Notes: generated by a model not told the origin, from the sequence alone. A stretch of 64,000 nt of DNA from Tissierellales bacterium (GCA_018433765.1 JAHDQO010000021.1:203049-267048), one strand, 5' to 3'; counted from the stretch's first letter, positions 53,720 to 63,850 are shown. Translations and numbers: made by a program.

Positions 53720-54670
53720 TTAATACAAAACACATGCAACATAATGTCCTTTACTTACTTCTTTTAATGGAATATCATTTGCTGAACATTTTGATGTTGA
53801 ATACTTACATCTAGCAGAAAATCTACACCCCGGCTTTGGATTGATAGGACTTGTTATTTCACCCTCTATAATATCTCTTTTGCGATTTTTAGCACCTAAT
53901 TCAGGTATTGGAATGGCACTTAATAAAGCTTTTGTATATGGATGAAGTGGATTTTGAAACAACTCGTCACTTGAAACTTTTTCAACACATTGTCCTAAAT
54001 ACATTACAGCAATTTCATTACTTATATGTTTTACAACTGATAAATCGTGTGTAATAAACATATAAGTTAAATTCTTTTCTTCTTGTAAATCCATCATTAA
54101 ATTTAGAATTTGTGCTTGTATGGATACATCCAATGCACTTACAGGTTCATCACAGACAATAAAATCTGGTTCCAGCGCTAATGCCCTTGCAACTCCTATT
54201 CTTTGTCTACGACCGCCATCAAGTTCATGTGGATATGCATTAATTAATCTATTAGCTAACCCAACTGTTTCCATCAACTCTTTAGTTCTATTTCTCATCT
54301 GTTTCTTGCTAATAATACCCTTATTAACAATAAAAACTTCTTCAATAATTTGAGCAACAGTCATTCTAGGGTTTAGTGAAGCATATGGATCTTGAAAAAT
54401 TATTTGAAGTTTCTTTTTCAATTCTTTCATGTCTTTTTTTCCGTACTCAAGAATATTATCACCTTTATAAAGCACTTCTCCTTCAGTAGCATCCAACAGC
54501 CTTAATACAACTCTCCCTAAAGTTGATTTTCCACATCCTGATTCACCAACAACACCTAAAGTTTTACCTTTATTTATGCTAAGATTAACATTATCTACTG
54601 CATGTAACAATCCTTTGGATGTATTAAAATATTTTTTCAAATTCTTAGTTTGAATTAAAGGTTGTGACAT
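53720..54670 (-). CDS. dppF: peptide ABC transporter ATPase, DppF/OppF type (second system)
   Basis: A 316-residue ATPase with Walker A GESGCGKST, signature LDGGRRQRIGVARAL, Walker B FIVCDEPVSALD and a C-terminal cysteine cluster (PGCRFSARCKYSTSKC). It resembles the copy at 23393 closely in the ATPase core. It is separated from the upstream DppD-type gene by a 215-base repeat-rich gap, unlike the first system where the two genes overlap. Confidence 0.9.
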   Translation of the reverse strand: MSQPLIQTKNLKKYFNTSKGLLHAVDNVNLSINKGKTLGVVGESGCGKSTLGRVVLRLLDATEGEVLYKGDNILEYGKKDMKELKKKLQIIFQDPYASLNPRMTVAQIIEEVFIVNKGIISKKQMRNRTKELMETVGLANRLINAYPHELDGGRRQRIGVARALALEPDFIVCDEPVSALDVSIQAQILNLMMDLQEEKNLTYMFITHDLSVVKHISNEIAVMYLGQCVEKVSSDELFQNPLHPYTKALLSAIPIPELGAKNRKRDIIEGEITSPINPKPGCRFSARCKYSTSKCSANDIPLKEVSKGHYVACVLY

Positions 54671-54689
54671 TCTTTCACCTCTTTCTTTT

Positions 54690-54885
54690 GGTAAACGAGA
54701 AACTAATGATTAATAACGATTAACATTGTTAATTTACTCATATAAATTCGTAAATTTATCTATTAATAATTGTTTTGCATTAGTAAAACTTCCTTCAATT
54801 CACCATTCTCATTTCTCAATTCTCAATTCTTTTCGTTTTACATTAGTAAAACTTCCATTAACTATAAATTATCCACTGTCAACTA
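54690..54885. repeat. repeat-rich gap inside the second peptide-transport operon
   Basis: TTTTGCATTAGTAAAACTTCC at 54773 recurs with one change at 54836, each able to form a small hairpin, with CTCAATTCTCAATTC-type repeats between and degenerate TTAATAGTTGATA-type repeats on both sides. No coding sequence is visible. Confidence 0.6.
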
Positions 54886-55851
54886 TCAATTATCATAAAG
54901 GTGACATCTTATTGTTTTTGTTCCTTTTTTGTACACTTTTGGCTCTTCCATTTTGCATTTTTTCATGCAATGCAAACATCTAGGATGAAATTTGCATCCT
55001 TTAGGTAAATTTGTTGGATCAGGCATCAGTCCATCTATTGGTTCCAATCTTGTTTTTTTATCATTAAGTTTAGGAATAGAGTTAAACAATCCTACAGTAT
55101 ATGGATGATGATTACCTTCACTAAATATATCTTCAAGTGTTCCGCTCTCAATTATTTCTCCGGCATACATTATTGCAACTTTATCACAAGTTTGAGCAAC
55201 TATACCCAAATCATGGGTTATCATTATCATTGACGTATTTAAAGTGTTTTTTAATTCATCCATTAAGTCCAACACTTGAGCTTGAATTGTTACATCTAAC
55301 GCAGTTGTAGGCTCATCAGCAATTATTAATTCCGGCTCACAAGCAAGTGCAATTGCAATTACTACTCTTTGTTTCATTCCTCCGCTAAATTGATGAGGAT
55401 ATTCACTTTTTCTAGCTGCTGGTATTCCAACAAGTTCCATAATTTCTCCAACTCGCTGATTAATATTTTCTTTCTTTGCTTTATTATGAAGTTCCAATGC
55501 CTCACCAATTTGCTCTCCAACTGTCAACACAGGATTTAAACTTGTCATAGGGTCTTGAAATATCATAGATATCTTTTCTCCCCTTATTTGTCGTAGATAA
55601 TGTGAATTTTTTTCTAATAAATTTTCATCATTGAATATTATAGAACCATTTTTTATTTTTCCGACTTCTTTAGGTAATAACTGCATAATGCTTAGTGCAG
55701 TTGTAGTTTTACCAGCTCCAGTCTCACCTACAATCCCTAAAGTTTCACCCTTGTTCAATGAAAAACTTATACTATTAACAGCATTTACATTTTCTTCATC
55801 AGTTTCATATGTTACGGCTAAATCTTTTATTTCTAAAAATTTCTCACTCAT
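54886..55851 (-). CDS. dppD: peptide ABC transporter ATPase, DppD/OppD type (second system)
   Basis: A 321-residue ATPase with Walker A GETGAGKTT, signature HQFSGGMKQRVVIAIAL, Walker B LIIADEPTTALD and a C-terminal cysteine region (LPKGCKFHPRCLHCMKKC). It begins 20 bases after the dppC gene behind AGAGGTG. Confidence 0.9.
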   Translation of the reverse strand: MSEKFLEIKDLAVTYETDEENVNAVNSISFSLNKGETLGIVGETGAGKTTTALSIMQLLPKEVGKIKNGSIIFNDENLLEKNSHYLRQIRGEKISMIFQDPMTSLNPVLTVGEQIGEALELHNKAKKENINQRVGEIMELVGIPAARKSEYPHQFSGGMKQRVVIAIALACEPELIIADEPTTALDVTIQAQVLDLMDELKNTLNTSMIMITHDLGIVAQTCDKVAIMYAGEIIESGTLEDIFSEGNHHPYTVGLFNSIPKLNDKKTRLEPIDGLMPDPTNLPKGCKFHPRCLHCMKKCKMEEPKVYKKGTKTIRCHLYDN

Positions 55852-55870
55852 ATTTTCACCTCTACTAACA

Positions 55871-56728
55871 CTATTTTTTTAAACGAGGGTCAAGAGCATC
55901 TCTTAGTCCATCGCCTAATAAGTTAAGAGACAGTACAGTTGCTGCAATAGCCATACCTGGAAATATAACTAAATATGGCATATCTCTTAAAAATTCTTTT
56001 CCTTCTGTTAGCATTGCACCCCATTCTGGTTTAGGTGGTTCTATTCCGATTCCTAAAAAACTTAAACCAGCAGCAGCTAATATTGCCGATGCAAGACTAA
56101 ATGTTGCTTGTACTATAACTGGCCCCAAAGAATTAGGTAATATATGTCTCGTAATTATCCTAAAAGTGCTAGTTCCAATTGCATCAGCTGCTTCTACAAA
56201 TTCAGAATCCTTAACTGTCAAGATTGTAGATCGTAATAATCTGGCGTAAACTGGTATATTAGATATAACAAGTGCTATAGCTAAATTAATAAATCCTGTA
56301 CCTAAAACTGATACAATAGCAATAGCCATTATTACAGACGGTACTGCAAGAAATATATCCATTATTCTCATTAAAACATTATCAATTTTTCCGCTGAAAT
56401 ATCCAGCTATTGCTCCTATAGTTCCTCCTATTAGTAAAGCAAAAGTAACTACTATAAATCCTAAAGATATAGAATATCTTGAACCATATAAAACTCTAGA
56501 TAATATATCTCGTCCATATGAATCTGTTCCTAATAAATGTTCTGAGCTAGGAGGTTGAAGTCTTATTTTCATGTTCTGTTTAATAACTTGTTTTTCATAA
56601 TCAACTATAAATCCTGAGAATATAGCTGTTAATATTATAATAGTTAGAATTGCAAGACCTACAACTGCAAGTTTATTTTTCTTTAATCTTTTCCATACTA
56701 AAGACTTTTGTTTTTTATTATTTTTCAT
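55871..56728 (-). CDS. dppC: peptide ABC transporter permease, DppC type (second system)
   Basis: A 285-residue permease with a basic cytoplasmic start, the typical HLLGTDSYGRDILSRVLYGSRYSISLG near 70 and the EAA loop (EFVEAADAIGTSTFRIITRHILPNSLGPV) near 185. It lies 12 bases behind the dppB gene. Confidence 0.9.
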   Translation of the reverse strand: MKNNKKQKSLVWKRLKKNKLAVVGLAILTIIILTAIFSGFIVDYEKQVIKQNMKIRLQPPSSEHLLGTDSYGRDILSRVLYGSRYSISLGFIVVTFALLIGGTIGAIAGYFSGKIDNVLMRIMDIFLAVPSVIMAIAIVSVLGTGFINLAIALVISNIPVYARLLRSTILTVKDSEFVEAADAIGTSTFRIITRHILPNSLGPVIVQATFSLASAILAAAGLSFLGIGIEPPKPEWGAMLTEGKEFLRDMPYLVIFPGMAIAATVLSLNLLGDGLRDALDPRLKK

Positions 56729-56740
56729 AAAATCACCCCT

Positions 56741-57667
56741 TTACTGATACTGTGATTTGATTCTTGGATCTATAAAACTATATAGTAAGTCCACAGCTAA
56801 GTTTATAATACTAAAACATAATGCAATAAACATAGTATCCGCCATTATTATTGGTAAGTCTTTAGTTCTTATAGCATTTACAAGTAAAGTTCCAACCCCT
56901 GGCATAGCAAACACAGCTTCTATTAAGACAGTGCCGCCTAACAACTGACCAAAATTCATTCCAGCTACAGTTACTACTGGTATCAAAGTATTTTTTAATG
57001 CATGCTTTACTATAATTCTGTACTCTGTTGCACCTTTTGCACGAGCCGTTCTTATATAATCTTGCTCAATAACTTCTAACATAGTAGTACGAGTCATTCT
57101 TGCAATAACTGCCATTGTTCTTGCCGAAATTGTAAATGAGGGCATTATATAGCAAACCCATGAACCAACACCTGTTGCAGGTAATACATCAAGTTTAACA
57201 GATAAAAATAGCATTAGAATCAATCCTAACCAAAAACCGGGCATAGCCGTAAGTAGTAGTGTAAATAACATACCTATATTATCAAAGACAGAATATCTTT
57301 TAATAGCAGATATTATACCTATAGGAACTCCAAAAAATATAGCTATTAATATTCCTAATATAGCAAGTATCAATGTTACAGGAAATCTACTGAATATTTC
57401 CTCAAATACTGGTGTATTAGTTTTATATGATCTCCCAAAATCTCCCCTAAGTGCATTTTTCATATAATTGAAATACCTTACAAAGAAAGGGTCATCTAAT
57501 CCCAACTCATCTCTTAATTGTAAGATATCATCTTCAGATGCTCCATCGCCTAAAATAATTCTAGCAGGATCACCTGATGAAAATGACATAATAGTAAATA
57601 TCAATAAAGTAATACCAAGCATAACAGGTATTATCATAAGAAACCTTTTTAAAATATACTTCAACAT
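56741..57667 (-). CDS. dppB: peptide ABC transporter permease, DppB type (second system)
   Basis: A 308-residue permease beginning MLKYILKRFLMIIPVMLGITLLIFTIM, with SSGDPARIILG near 32 and the EAA loop (DYIRTARAKGATEYRIIVKHALKNTLIPV) near 200. The ATG at 57667 matches the family start; one codon triplet group upstream an ATG at 57676 is closer to AGGAG and also possible. Confidence 0.88.
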   Translation of the reverse strand: MLKYILKRFLMIIPVMLGITLLIFTIMSFSSGDPARIILGDGASEDDILQLRDELGLDDPFFVRYFNYMKNALRGDFGRSYKTNTPVFEEIFSRFPVTLILAILGILIAIFFGVPIGIISAIKRYSVFDNIGMLFTLLLTAMPGFWLGLILMLFLSVKLDVLPATGVGSWVCYIMPSFTISARTMAVIARMTRTTMLEVIEQDYIRTARAKGATEYRIIVKHALKNTLIPVVTVAGMNFGQLLGGTVLIEAVFAMPGVGTLLVNAIRTKDLPIIMADTMFIALCFSIINLAVDLLYSFIDPRIKSQYQ

Positions 57668-57740
57668 AGCTGCCATCACTCCTCTTCTATTGTATAGGAA
57701 ACTCAAAGTCTAAAATGAATTTAGACTTTGAGATGTAAAA

Positions 57741-59279
57741 CTACCAGCTAAAATTATAAACTTTGTAGTGTGAAATTGGTAATGCCTCAACACCTTTTAA
57801 ATTCTTATTATATCCTATATTATTTATGTTCCATGATATTGGAATATTAGGTACTTCATCATGTAATACAGTCAATATCTCCTCGAATAATTGTTCACGT
57901 ACAGTTTGATCTTGTTCAACAAGTGATTGCTCTAACTTTTTATCAAGTTCTTTATTAGAATATCTATAAAAGTTTCCGCCAGCTCCAACAAATCTAGTAT
58001 TAAAACTATTATTTAGTGTTAATGCTGGATCATCTAGGTGCAGATTCTTACCTACTAGTGAAATTTCAAAATTTCCATTTCCAAGTTCAGTTAATAATGT
58101 TCCCCACTCAACAACTGCTATATCTGCTTTTATTCCTATATCAGCTAAATTAGCTTGTATAACCTGTGCTTCTTTCTCTCTATAACCAGAATTTACTTTA
58201 ATTACACATTTAAACCCATCCTTATAACCTGCTTCTTCAAGCAGTGCTTTTGCTTTTTCAGCGTTATACTCATAACTCTTTACTTTGTCTGAATATCCAA
58301 ACATAGTACTTGGTATTTGACTATCAGCTAAAACACCAACTCCATTATTACCAGCTATCAAAATAGATTCTCTATCTACAGCATAGGCCAGAGCTTGTCT
58401 TACTTTCACATCCGAAAACTTTTCATTTTCATTGTTAATAATTATATGTTCATAAGCTATACTACCTATTTCATCATATGTCAGATTTACATTATCTATT
58501 GTTCTTTGTCTATCAACTGATGATAAATCATAATATACATCTATTTCACCTTTCTCTAGTACTATATATCCTGTGTTTTTATCTGTAATAATTCTAAATT
58601 CACATGATTTTATACTTGGTGCACCTTTAAAGTAATCTTCATTTGCTGAAAAAATTATATTTTCACCAGAATTCCATTTTTCAAATTTATATGGACCTGT
58701 ACCTACTGGATTTCTACCATAATCATCACCAAATCCAGTTACAGCTTTCTCACTTACAATACTTGTTTGTGGTAAAGTCATTATTTCTAAGAATGTTGCA
58801 GCTGGACTATTTAAGGTGATTTTTACTGTGTATTCATCCATAACTTCTACTGAAGAAAAACTGCCATAGAAAAATGCAACATGTGGTGATTCCATACCTC
58901 TATCAAACGTGAATTTAACATCTGAAGCTTTTAATTCTTCACCATTGTGAAATTTTACACCTTCTCTTAAATTAAAGATATATTCAAGTTTATCATCTGA
59001 TACAGTCCAATTATCTGCTAAACTACCTACAAATTCACCTGACTCATTTTTTTCTACTAAATTATCATATAAATTACAGTAAATTTGTCTAGCTTGATGT
59101 GATGATGTCATTTGAGGATCAAGCGTTGGTGCTTCTACACTAATGCCAATAATTATTGAGTTTTCTGCATTTTCATTTGATTTCTCATCTGCTGCTTTTT
59201 CTCCACATCCAGCTAAAACAGTTGCACAAACCAAAACTAAAACTAACAACATACATAATACTAAAGATTTTCTTCTCAT
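57741..59279 (-). CDS. dppA: peptide ABC transporter substrate-binding lipoprotein, family 5 (second system)
   Basis: A 512-residue solute-binding lipoprotein with a signal peptide and lipobox VLAGC near residue 25. The family-5 signature is FNLREGVKFHNGEELKASDVKFTFDRGMES near 110, with KVRQALAYAVDRESI near 295. It is 16 bases behind the DUF3604 gene, so both are transcribed from the sigma-54 promoter. Ligand unknown. Confidence 0.9.
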   Translation of the reverse strand: MRRKSLVLCMLLVLVLVCATVLAGCGEKAADEKSNENAENSIIIGISVEAPTLDPQMTSSHQARQIYCNLYDNLVEKNESGEFVGSLADNWTVSDDKLEYIFNLREGVKFHNGEELKASDVKFTFDRGMESPHVAFFYGSFSSVEVMDEYTVKITLNSPAATFLEIMTLPQTSIVSEKAVTGFGDDYGRNPVGTGPYKFEKWNSGENIIFSANEDYFKGAPSIKSCEFRIITDKNTGYIVLEKGEIDVYYDLSSVDRQRTIDNVNLTYDEIGSIAYEHIIINNENEKFSDVKVRQALAYAVDRESILIAGNNGVGVLADSQIPSTMFGYSDKVKSYEYNAEKAKALLEEAGYKDGFKCVIKVNSGYREKEAQVIQANLADIGIKADIAVVEWGTLLTELGNGNFEISLVGKNLHLDDPALTLNNSFNTRFVGAGGNFYRYSNKELDKKLEQSLVEQDQTVREQLFEEILTVLHDEVPNIPISWNINNIGYNKNLKGVEALPISHYKVYNFSW

Positions 59280-59294
59280 AAGTTCCTCCTAGTT

Positions 59295-61517
59295 TTATTT
59301 TTTATTTATAAATATTGGTGATGACCATGCCATATTCCCATCAATCTGAGTTATTTTAACCCAATAAGCATTAAATCCATTTCTAATATTATTATCACTT
59401 AATTGAACTTGAGCTTTACATAAATTTAAATATTCAGTTTCATTTTCTATACTTTGATTTGCATTTAATACTTCAATTTGTAAGTTTTCACCACCAGCAT
59501 CAAAACATATAGGTTTTTCAGAGATATCCTTCACGTCTAATTCAAATTGTTTTTGATTTGTATTAAAATGAATTTTTGTATTTACATTAGAATCAATTTC
59601 TAATTCTATGCCATCAATATCACCCGAGGTAGTAGATGTCCATTTCACAAACTTGTCAGATTTTATACTAATTCCTTGATCAATCCTATCAAAAGCAATC
59701 TCTTTTGCTGATATAATTTTGCCATCTTCTACATATATTAACCCGTCCCAGTTAGTAGATTTTGATCTAGTTCTTACTCTTACACCACTCCAAACAACTC
59801 TAATTTTTTTATTGTTATTAATTTTATTGGAGTTTAGTAAATATTTATCAGAGATTAATTCTGTTCCATTGAAAATTTTTATATTATCTATTGGTGCACT
59901 CCCTAAAACATCAATTTTAATTTCAGGTATTCCATCATAATCAATTTCTTCGCCCATATAATGACCATCTATCTTAACATCTAATAATATTCTTCCAAAT
60001 GTGGATGCATAACACCTTCTAGAATTTAAAGCTTCCCATATACTTTCTCTTGTTAAATCGTTTGCATAAACTGCAACGTATCCTGATTTTACATCAAATG
60101 AGGTAGAAGCAGAATTCCCATTTCCACTCAAAGGATATGATAGTCCAAGTCTGCAAGTATGGTCATCACTCGATGCAACGAATCCAACTTTTAATTCTCT
60201 TTTCATAGCTTCTAGAGCAAACCAATCAAAAGTTCCATGATGTGAATGAACTTCAATTAGTTTAATGAATCTACGATCATAATAATCTAGATTTCCATGT
60301 CTACCTCCAATATGAGGTATCGCCATAACGTCTTTTCTTTTACCAAATCTCTCAAATAATTTGGATAAAGGATAAGCATTATATTCATTATTAACAGGTC
60401 CATTACTAGAAAGCCAGTTGCTACTTGGATAAAAATGCTCATCATCATCAAGGAAAAATATATTATTATCTCCTCCACCTGAAGTAATTCCTGACCACTC
60501 ATACCCTAAAAATGTTATAAATTCACCAGGTTGATTATATTCTTTTGTTTTTTGTCTCACTTTGTTCCATTTATCATCATCTATTTCAAAGTCATTTCCC
60601 TGCCATCCAGAGAAATCTACAGCAGCAAAGTCTCTAGCGAAGCTATAATATTCGTCTAAACTTCCAGTACCTATTGTCAGCTTAGTCTGTCCATGCATAT
60701 CTCCCCAAAAAAGCTTATAACCATTTTCTTGACTACATTTACATCCATTACTTAATGATTTAAGATTTTTATTTCTGCATTCAACTTGTAAATGAAATAT
60801 TCCCTCTTTATTTACCTTATTTCCTTTTATTCTTTTTGTACCTTTATCATCTTGATTAAAAACTACTTTCTCTAGTATTGAATAATCAGAATAATTCCAC
60901 TCTGGAATATTCATTGTAACTTCACCTTCAAAACTATTACAAGGATTTCCCCATTCGTCTATACATCTTACAACTATATCGAATTCTTCACCTTTATTAA
61001 TTAATGATGGTATTACCGCTTGTATTTCGTGTTCTTTTCCACCAACAACACTTAAATATAAACTTTCAGGAAGTTCTTCATATCTTCTTGTTCCATATGG
61101 ATCTACTAAAACCTTAAACTCATGTTCAGATTCTCTAAAGGATTGTGTTCTCATTCCAATACTGCCTTCACTTGTATCACCAAAAACTATATTTATCTTA
61201 TCTCCCTCATATAAATAACCATCGTAAACATGAATAATTATGCTGTTATGAAATGGTCTCTTATATATAGAAAATTCTGCTCTAACTTTTGCTTTGCCAC
61301 TTGTAGTTACTGTAGTATATCCTGATTCTTTAGGTTTATTAAATTGAGGCGTACCCCAATCACTTACACTTCGCCATGCTATTCTTATAGTTCCTCTATC
61401 ATCTATACCATATTTGCCTACGGTATATGAGAGTTCCCATGTTCCAAATGTTCCAGCAACCACCTCCACTTGCGGGTTAATTTTTGCTGTTCCTAGATAT
61501 TCACTGTTTAGTATCAT
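59295..61517 (-). CDS. DUF3604 (PHP-superfamily) domain protein
   Basis: A 740-residue protein without a signal peptide. The first 270 residues are beta-rich and contain immunoglobulin-like segments. A DUF3604/PHP-type metal domain follows: LFWGDMHGQTKLTIGTGSLDEYY near 275 (Asp, His), FLGYEWSG near 340, IEVHSHHGTFDW near 425 and VASSDDHTCR near 450 (Asp-His). A beta-domain ends the protein. The PHP fold suggests a metal-dependent hydrolase, but the reaction is unknown. The ATG at 61517 follows AGAGGTGG; the frame's first ATG at 61565 lies inside the sigma-54 promoter and cannot be the start. Confidence 0.8.
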   Translation of the reverse strand: MILNSEYLGTAKINPQVEVVAGTFGTWELSYTVGKYGIDDRGTIRIAWRSVSDWGTPQFNKPKESGYTTVTTSGKAKVRAEFSIYKRPFHNSIIIHVYDGYLYEGDKINIVFGDTSEGSIGMRTQSFRESEHEFKVLVDPYGTRRYEELPESLYLSVVGGKEHEIQAVIPSLINKGEEFDIVVRCIDEWGNPCNSFEGEVTMNIPEWNYSDYSILEKVVFNQDDKGTKRIKGNKVNKEGIFHLQVECRNKNLKSLSNGCKCSQENGYKLFWGDMHGQTKLTIGTGSLDEYYSFARDFAAVDFSGWQGNDFEIDDDKWNKVRQKTKEYNQPGEFITFLGYEWSGITSGGGDNNIFFLDDDEHFYPSSNWLSSNGPVNNEYNAYPLSKLFERFGKRKDVMAIPHIGGRHGNLDYYDRRFIKLIEVHSHHGTFDWFALEAMKRELKVGFVASSDDHTCRLGLSYPLSGNGNSASTSFDVKSGYVAVYANDLTRESIWEALNSRRCYASTFGRILLDVKIDGHYMGEEIDYDGIPEIKIDVLGSAPIDNIKIFNGTELISDKYLLNSNKINNNKKIRVVWSGVRVRTRSKSTNWDGLIYVEDGKIISAKEIAFDRIDQGISIKSDKFVKWTSTTSGDIDGIELEIDSNVNTKIHFNTNQKQFELDVKDISEKPICFDAGGENLQIEVLNANQSIENETEYLNLCKAQVQLSDNNIRNGFNAYWVKITQIDGNMAWSSPIFINKK

Positions 61518-61560
61518 TTTTTTACCACCTCTAATCTTAATTCTAGTTAGTTTAGTATTA

Positions 61561-61577
61561 AGCAATATCTATGCCAA
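61561..61577 (-). promoter_or_regulatory. sigma-54 (-24/-12) promoter of the second peptide-transport operon
   Basis: On the minus strand TTGGCATAGATATTGCT. It matches YTGGCACGRNNNTTGCW except at the C and G after TGGCA; GG and GC are the required ten bases apart. It lies about 45 bases upstream of the DUF3604 start. Two ATTGTC repeats at 61585 and 61595, one helical turn apart, lie just upstream. Confidence 0.82.
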
Positions 61578-61611
61578 CGTTTGCATTGTCGAATATTGTC
61601 TTAATATAAAT

Positions 61612-61648
61612 AAAAAGCCCCTTTCGCTTAAAAAGGGCTTTGTTTTTT
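61612..61648. terminator. terminator after the sigma-54 activator gene
   Basis: AAAGCCC and GGGCTTT form the base of a stem with T runs on both outer sides. On the minus strand it ends the activator transcript about 30 bases beyond its stop. Confidence 0.85.
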
Positions 61649-61675
61649 TAGGTTGATTTGGGTGTTTAGGTTAAC

Positions 61676-63736
61676 CTATTTATCCAACTCTTTAACCAGT
61701 TCTTTTCCTTTTAATGTCAAACTTGTTCCTGTTCCACCTTTTCCTATATGAACATATTCATTTTCTTTGAGTATTTTAAGATATCTTCTTGTTTGCTGTT
61801 CAGAAATGAATATACCTTTCTTATTTGCAATTTCTGATATTTTCTTCCTTCCAATATGTTTTCTCATAATATACGAATCTTCTAGTATTTCAAGAATTGT
61901 TCTCATAAATTCATCGTTCTTGTATTTTATTAAAAATTTATTTTCATCATCTGGATTATCTACTTTATACTCAGTATTACTACTCATATAATACAATATA
62001 TTGGGTGGTAAATCATCAACACATATTTCATCTTTTCTTAAGTGAGCAAGATATTCTATGCAATTTATTAATTCTCTTACATTTCCTTCCCATCTATAAT
62101 AAAGAAGTATCTGCATAGCTTCTTCAGATATTTGAAAATTCAGCTTCTTCAGTTTTGTAAAATATTTAAATAATACGGGTATATCTTCTTTTCTTTGTCT
62201 TAAAGGCAAAATATGTATAGGTAAAACATTTAATCTATAATATAAATCCTTCATAAATTTGCCTTCTTTTATGAGATTGTTTACATCTCTATTTGTAGCT
62301 GCTATTAATCTAATATCTATTTTATATATTTTATCACTACCTACAGGCATAATCTCACGCTCTTGTACTACTCTTAACAATTTCGCCTGTAGATTCAAAG
62401 GCATATTTCCTATTTCATCTAAAAACACTGTTCCACTATTTGCTAACTCAAATACTCCTCTTCGTCCACCTTTTTTTGCACCGGTAAAAGCTCCTTCTTC
62501 ATATCCGAAAAGTTCACTTTCTAATAAATTTTCAGGCAGAGCACTGCAATTAAGAGCTATAAAAGGTTTATCTTTCCTTGACGATAAATTGTGCAATGCT
62601 TGAGCTGCTATTTCTTTTCCAGTGCCTGTTTCACCTGTTATTAAAACCGATGAATCTGATATTGCCATATTAGCAATTATCTTCTTCAAGTTCTTAATTG
62701 AATCACTTTCTCCTACAATATTATGAATAGTATAGTGTGCAACATACCCTTTTTTCAGCATCTGCCCACGTAAATTTCTATACTGTTCTTCCATATGATC
62801 CAAACCTTCCACAATCATATATGCACCTATAATTTCTTCAAACTCATTTTTTATAGGGTATGCTGACAATGAATAATTTTCTTCTTTTATTATTATTAGT
62901 TCATCTTTTATTTGCAGTCCGTTTTCTAATACTTTATTTATAGAAATTTCAGGAAGCCATTTCTTTATATGTGTTCCTATTGCTTGTTTTTTAGTTGCCA
63001 TTATTAATTTTTCAGCTACATTGTTAATCGTTGTAATTTTTTGATTAGTATCTACTTCAAAAAAACATCTCCTTAACCAGTATGTTATAGATGTTAATCT
63101 TATCCTAAGATTTTTTGCCATATCATATATTTTTTCAAAACAAGTATCTTCATTTATTATACCTTCCACATACTCTTTAAACCTATATTTATTAATTTTA
63201 AAAAGTACGTTTAAATTTATTGTAATTTCAATTATAGTTTTAATATCAAAATTTAGATTTCCTATATCTATAATTTTCTTAGCATTAGTAGGTTTATACT
63301 TACTTAATCCCAGAGTTACAGCTATATCTATATCTTGAGTTGTTTGATATTCGATTTCGTGCATAGGAATAAATTTTATATTATTTATATTTAAAGAATT
63401 TAGTAAATTAGATATGCTTATTGAATATTCGCTATTTTGGCTTGCTACAAATACATTGCTTTCTTTTGGTATGTTTTTTAACTTATTAATATATTCTTTT
63501 TTAATTGTTAATGTTCCTTTTATTATCTTACAATTATTATTTACTCTAATTTTTACTTCTTCATATGCATTGTTTGCGAGAATTATAATAATATCAGCTT
63601 TTATATCTTCATTATTGGTATCAAGATAAAATACATCTACATCGGCATATTGATTAAATAAATATATCAATGTATCCTTTAACTGCCACACTCTTTCATT
63701 TGAATATGCAGCTATAGTAATCTTCTTTTTATCCAT
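61676..63736 (-). CDS. sigma-54-dependent transcription activator with PrpR-like N terminus and PAS domain
   Basis: A 686-residue activator. Residues 1-170 resemble the PrpR sensor domain, a PAS domain spans about 215-320, the AAA+ domain about 340-570 and a winged-helix DNA-binding end about 600-686 instead of the usual Fis-type HTH. Walker A GETGTGKE is near 368, the sigma-54 contact loop GAFTGA near 415 and Walker B GTVFLDEIG near 435. It is encoded immediately upstream of the only clear -24/-12 promoter in the window, so it very likely activates the DUF3604/peptide-transport operon on sensing a peptide or its product. Confidence 0.9.
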   Translation of the reverse strand: MDKKKITIAAYSNERVWQLKDTLIYLFNQYADVDVFYLDTNNEDIKADIIIILANNAYEEVKIRVNNNCKIIKGTLTIKKEYINKLKNIPKESNVFVASQNSEYSISISNLLNSLNINNIKFIPMHEIEYQTTQDIDIAVTLGLSKYKPTNAKKIIDIGNLNFDIKTIIEITINLNVLFKINKYRFKEYVEGIINEDTCFEKIYDMAKNLRIRLTSITYWLRRCFFEVDTNQKITTINNVAEKLIMATKKQAIGTHIKKWLPEISINKVLENGLQIKDELIIIKEENYSLSAYPIKNEFEEIIGAYMIVEGLDHMEEQYRNLRGQMLKKGYVAHYTIHNIVGESDSIKNLKKIIANMAISDSSVLITGETGTGKEIAAQALHNLSSRKDKPFIALNCSALPENLLESELFGYEEGAFTGAKKGGRRGVFELANSGTVFLDEIGNMPLNLQAKLLRVVQEREIMPVGSDKIYKIDIRLIAATNRDVNNLIKEGKFMKDLYYRLNVLPIHILPLRQRKEDIPVLFKYFTKLKKLNFQISEEAMQILLYYRWEGNVRELINCIEYLAHLRKDEICVDDLPPNILYYMSSNTEYKVDNPDDENKFLIKYKNDEFMRTILEILEDSYIMRKHIGRKKISEIANKKGIFISEQQTRRYLKILKENEYVHIGKGGTGTSLTLKGKELVKELDK

Positions 63737-63850
63737 TTGTTATCTACCTACTTTTTATAATTTCATTTAATATATAATAAACAATATACCTATTATATTC
63801 AACATCAATTTATTTCCATTATAACTTTGTAAGTAATATAACAGTTATTA

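Noticed and set aside
54690..54885. A CRISPR array
   Set aside because: Only two imperfect copies of a 21-base repeat occur, with no regular spacers and no cas genes nearby.
61517..61565. Start of the DUF3604 gene at 61565
   Set aside because: That ATG lies inside the sigma-54 -24/-12 element, so it could not be on the transcript.
62259..62603. Open frame of 114 codons on the plus strand
   Set aside because: It is antisense to the conserved AAA+ domain of the sigma-54 activator.
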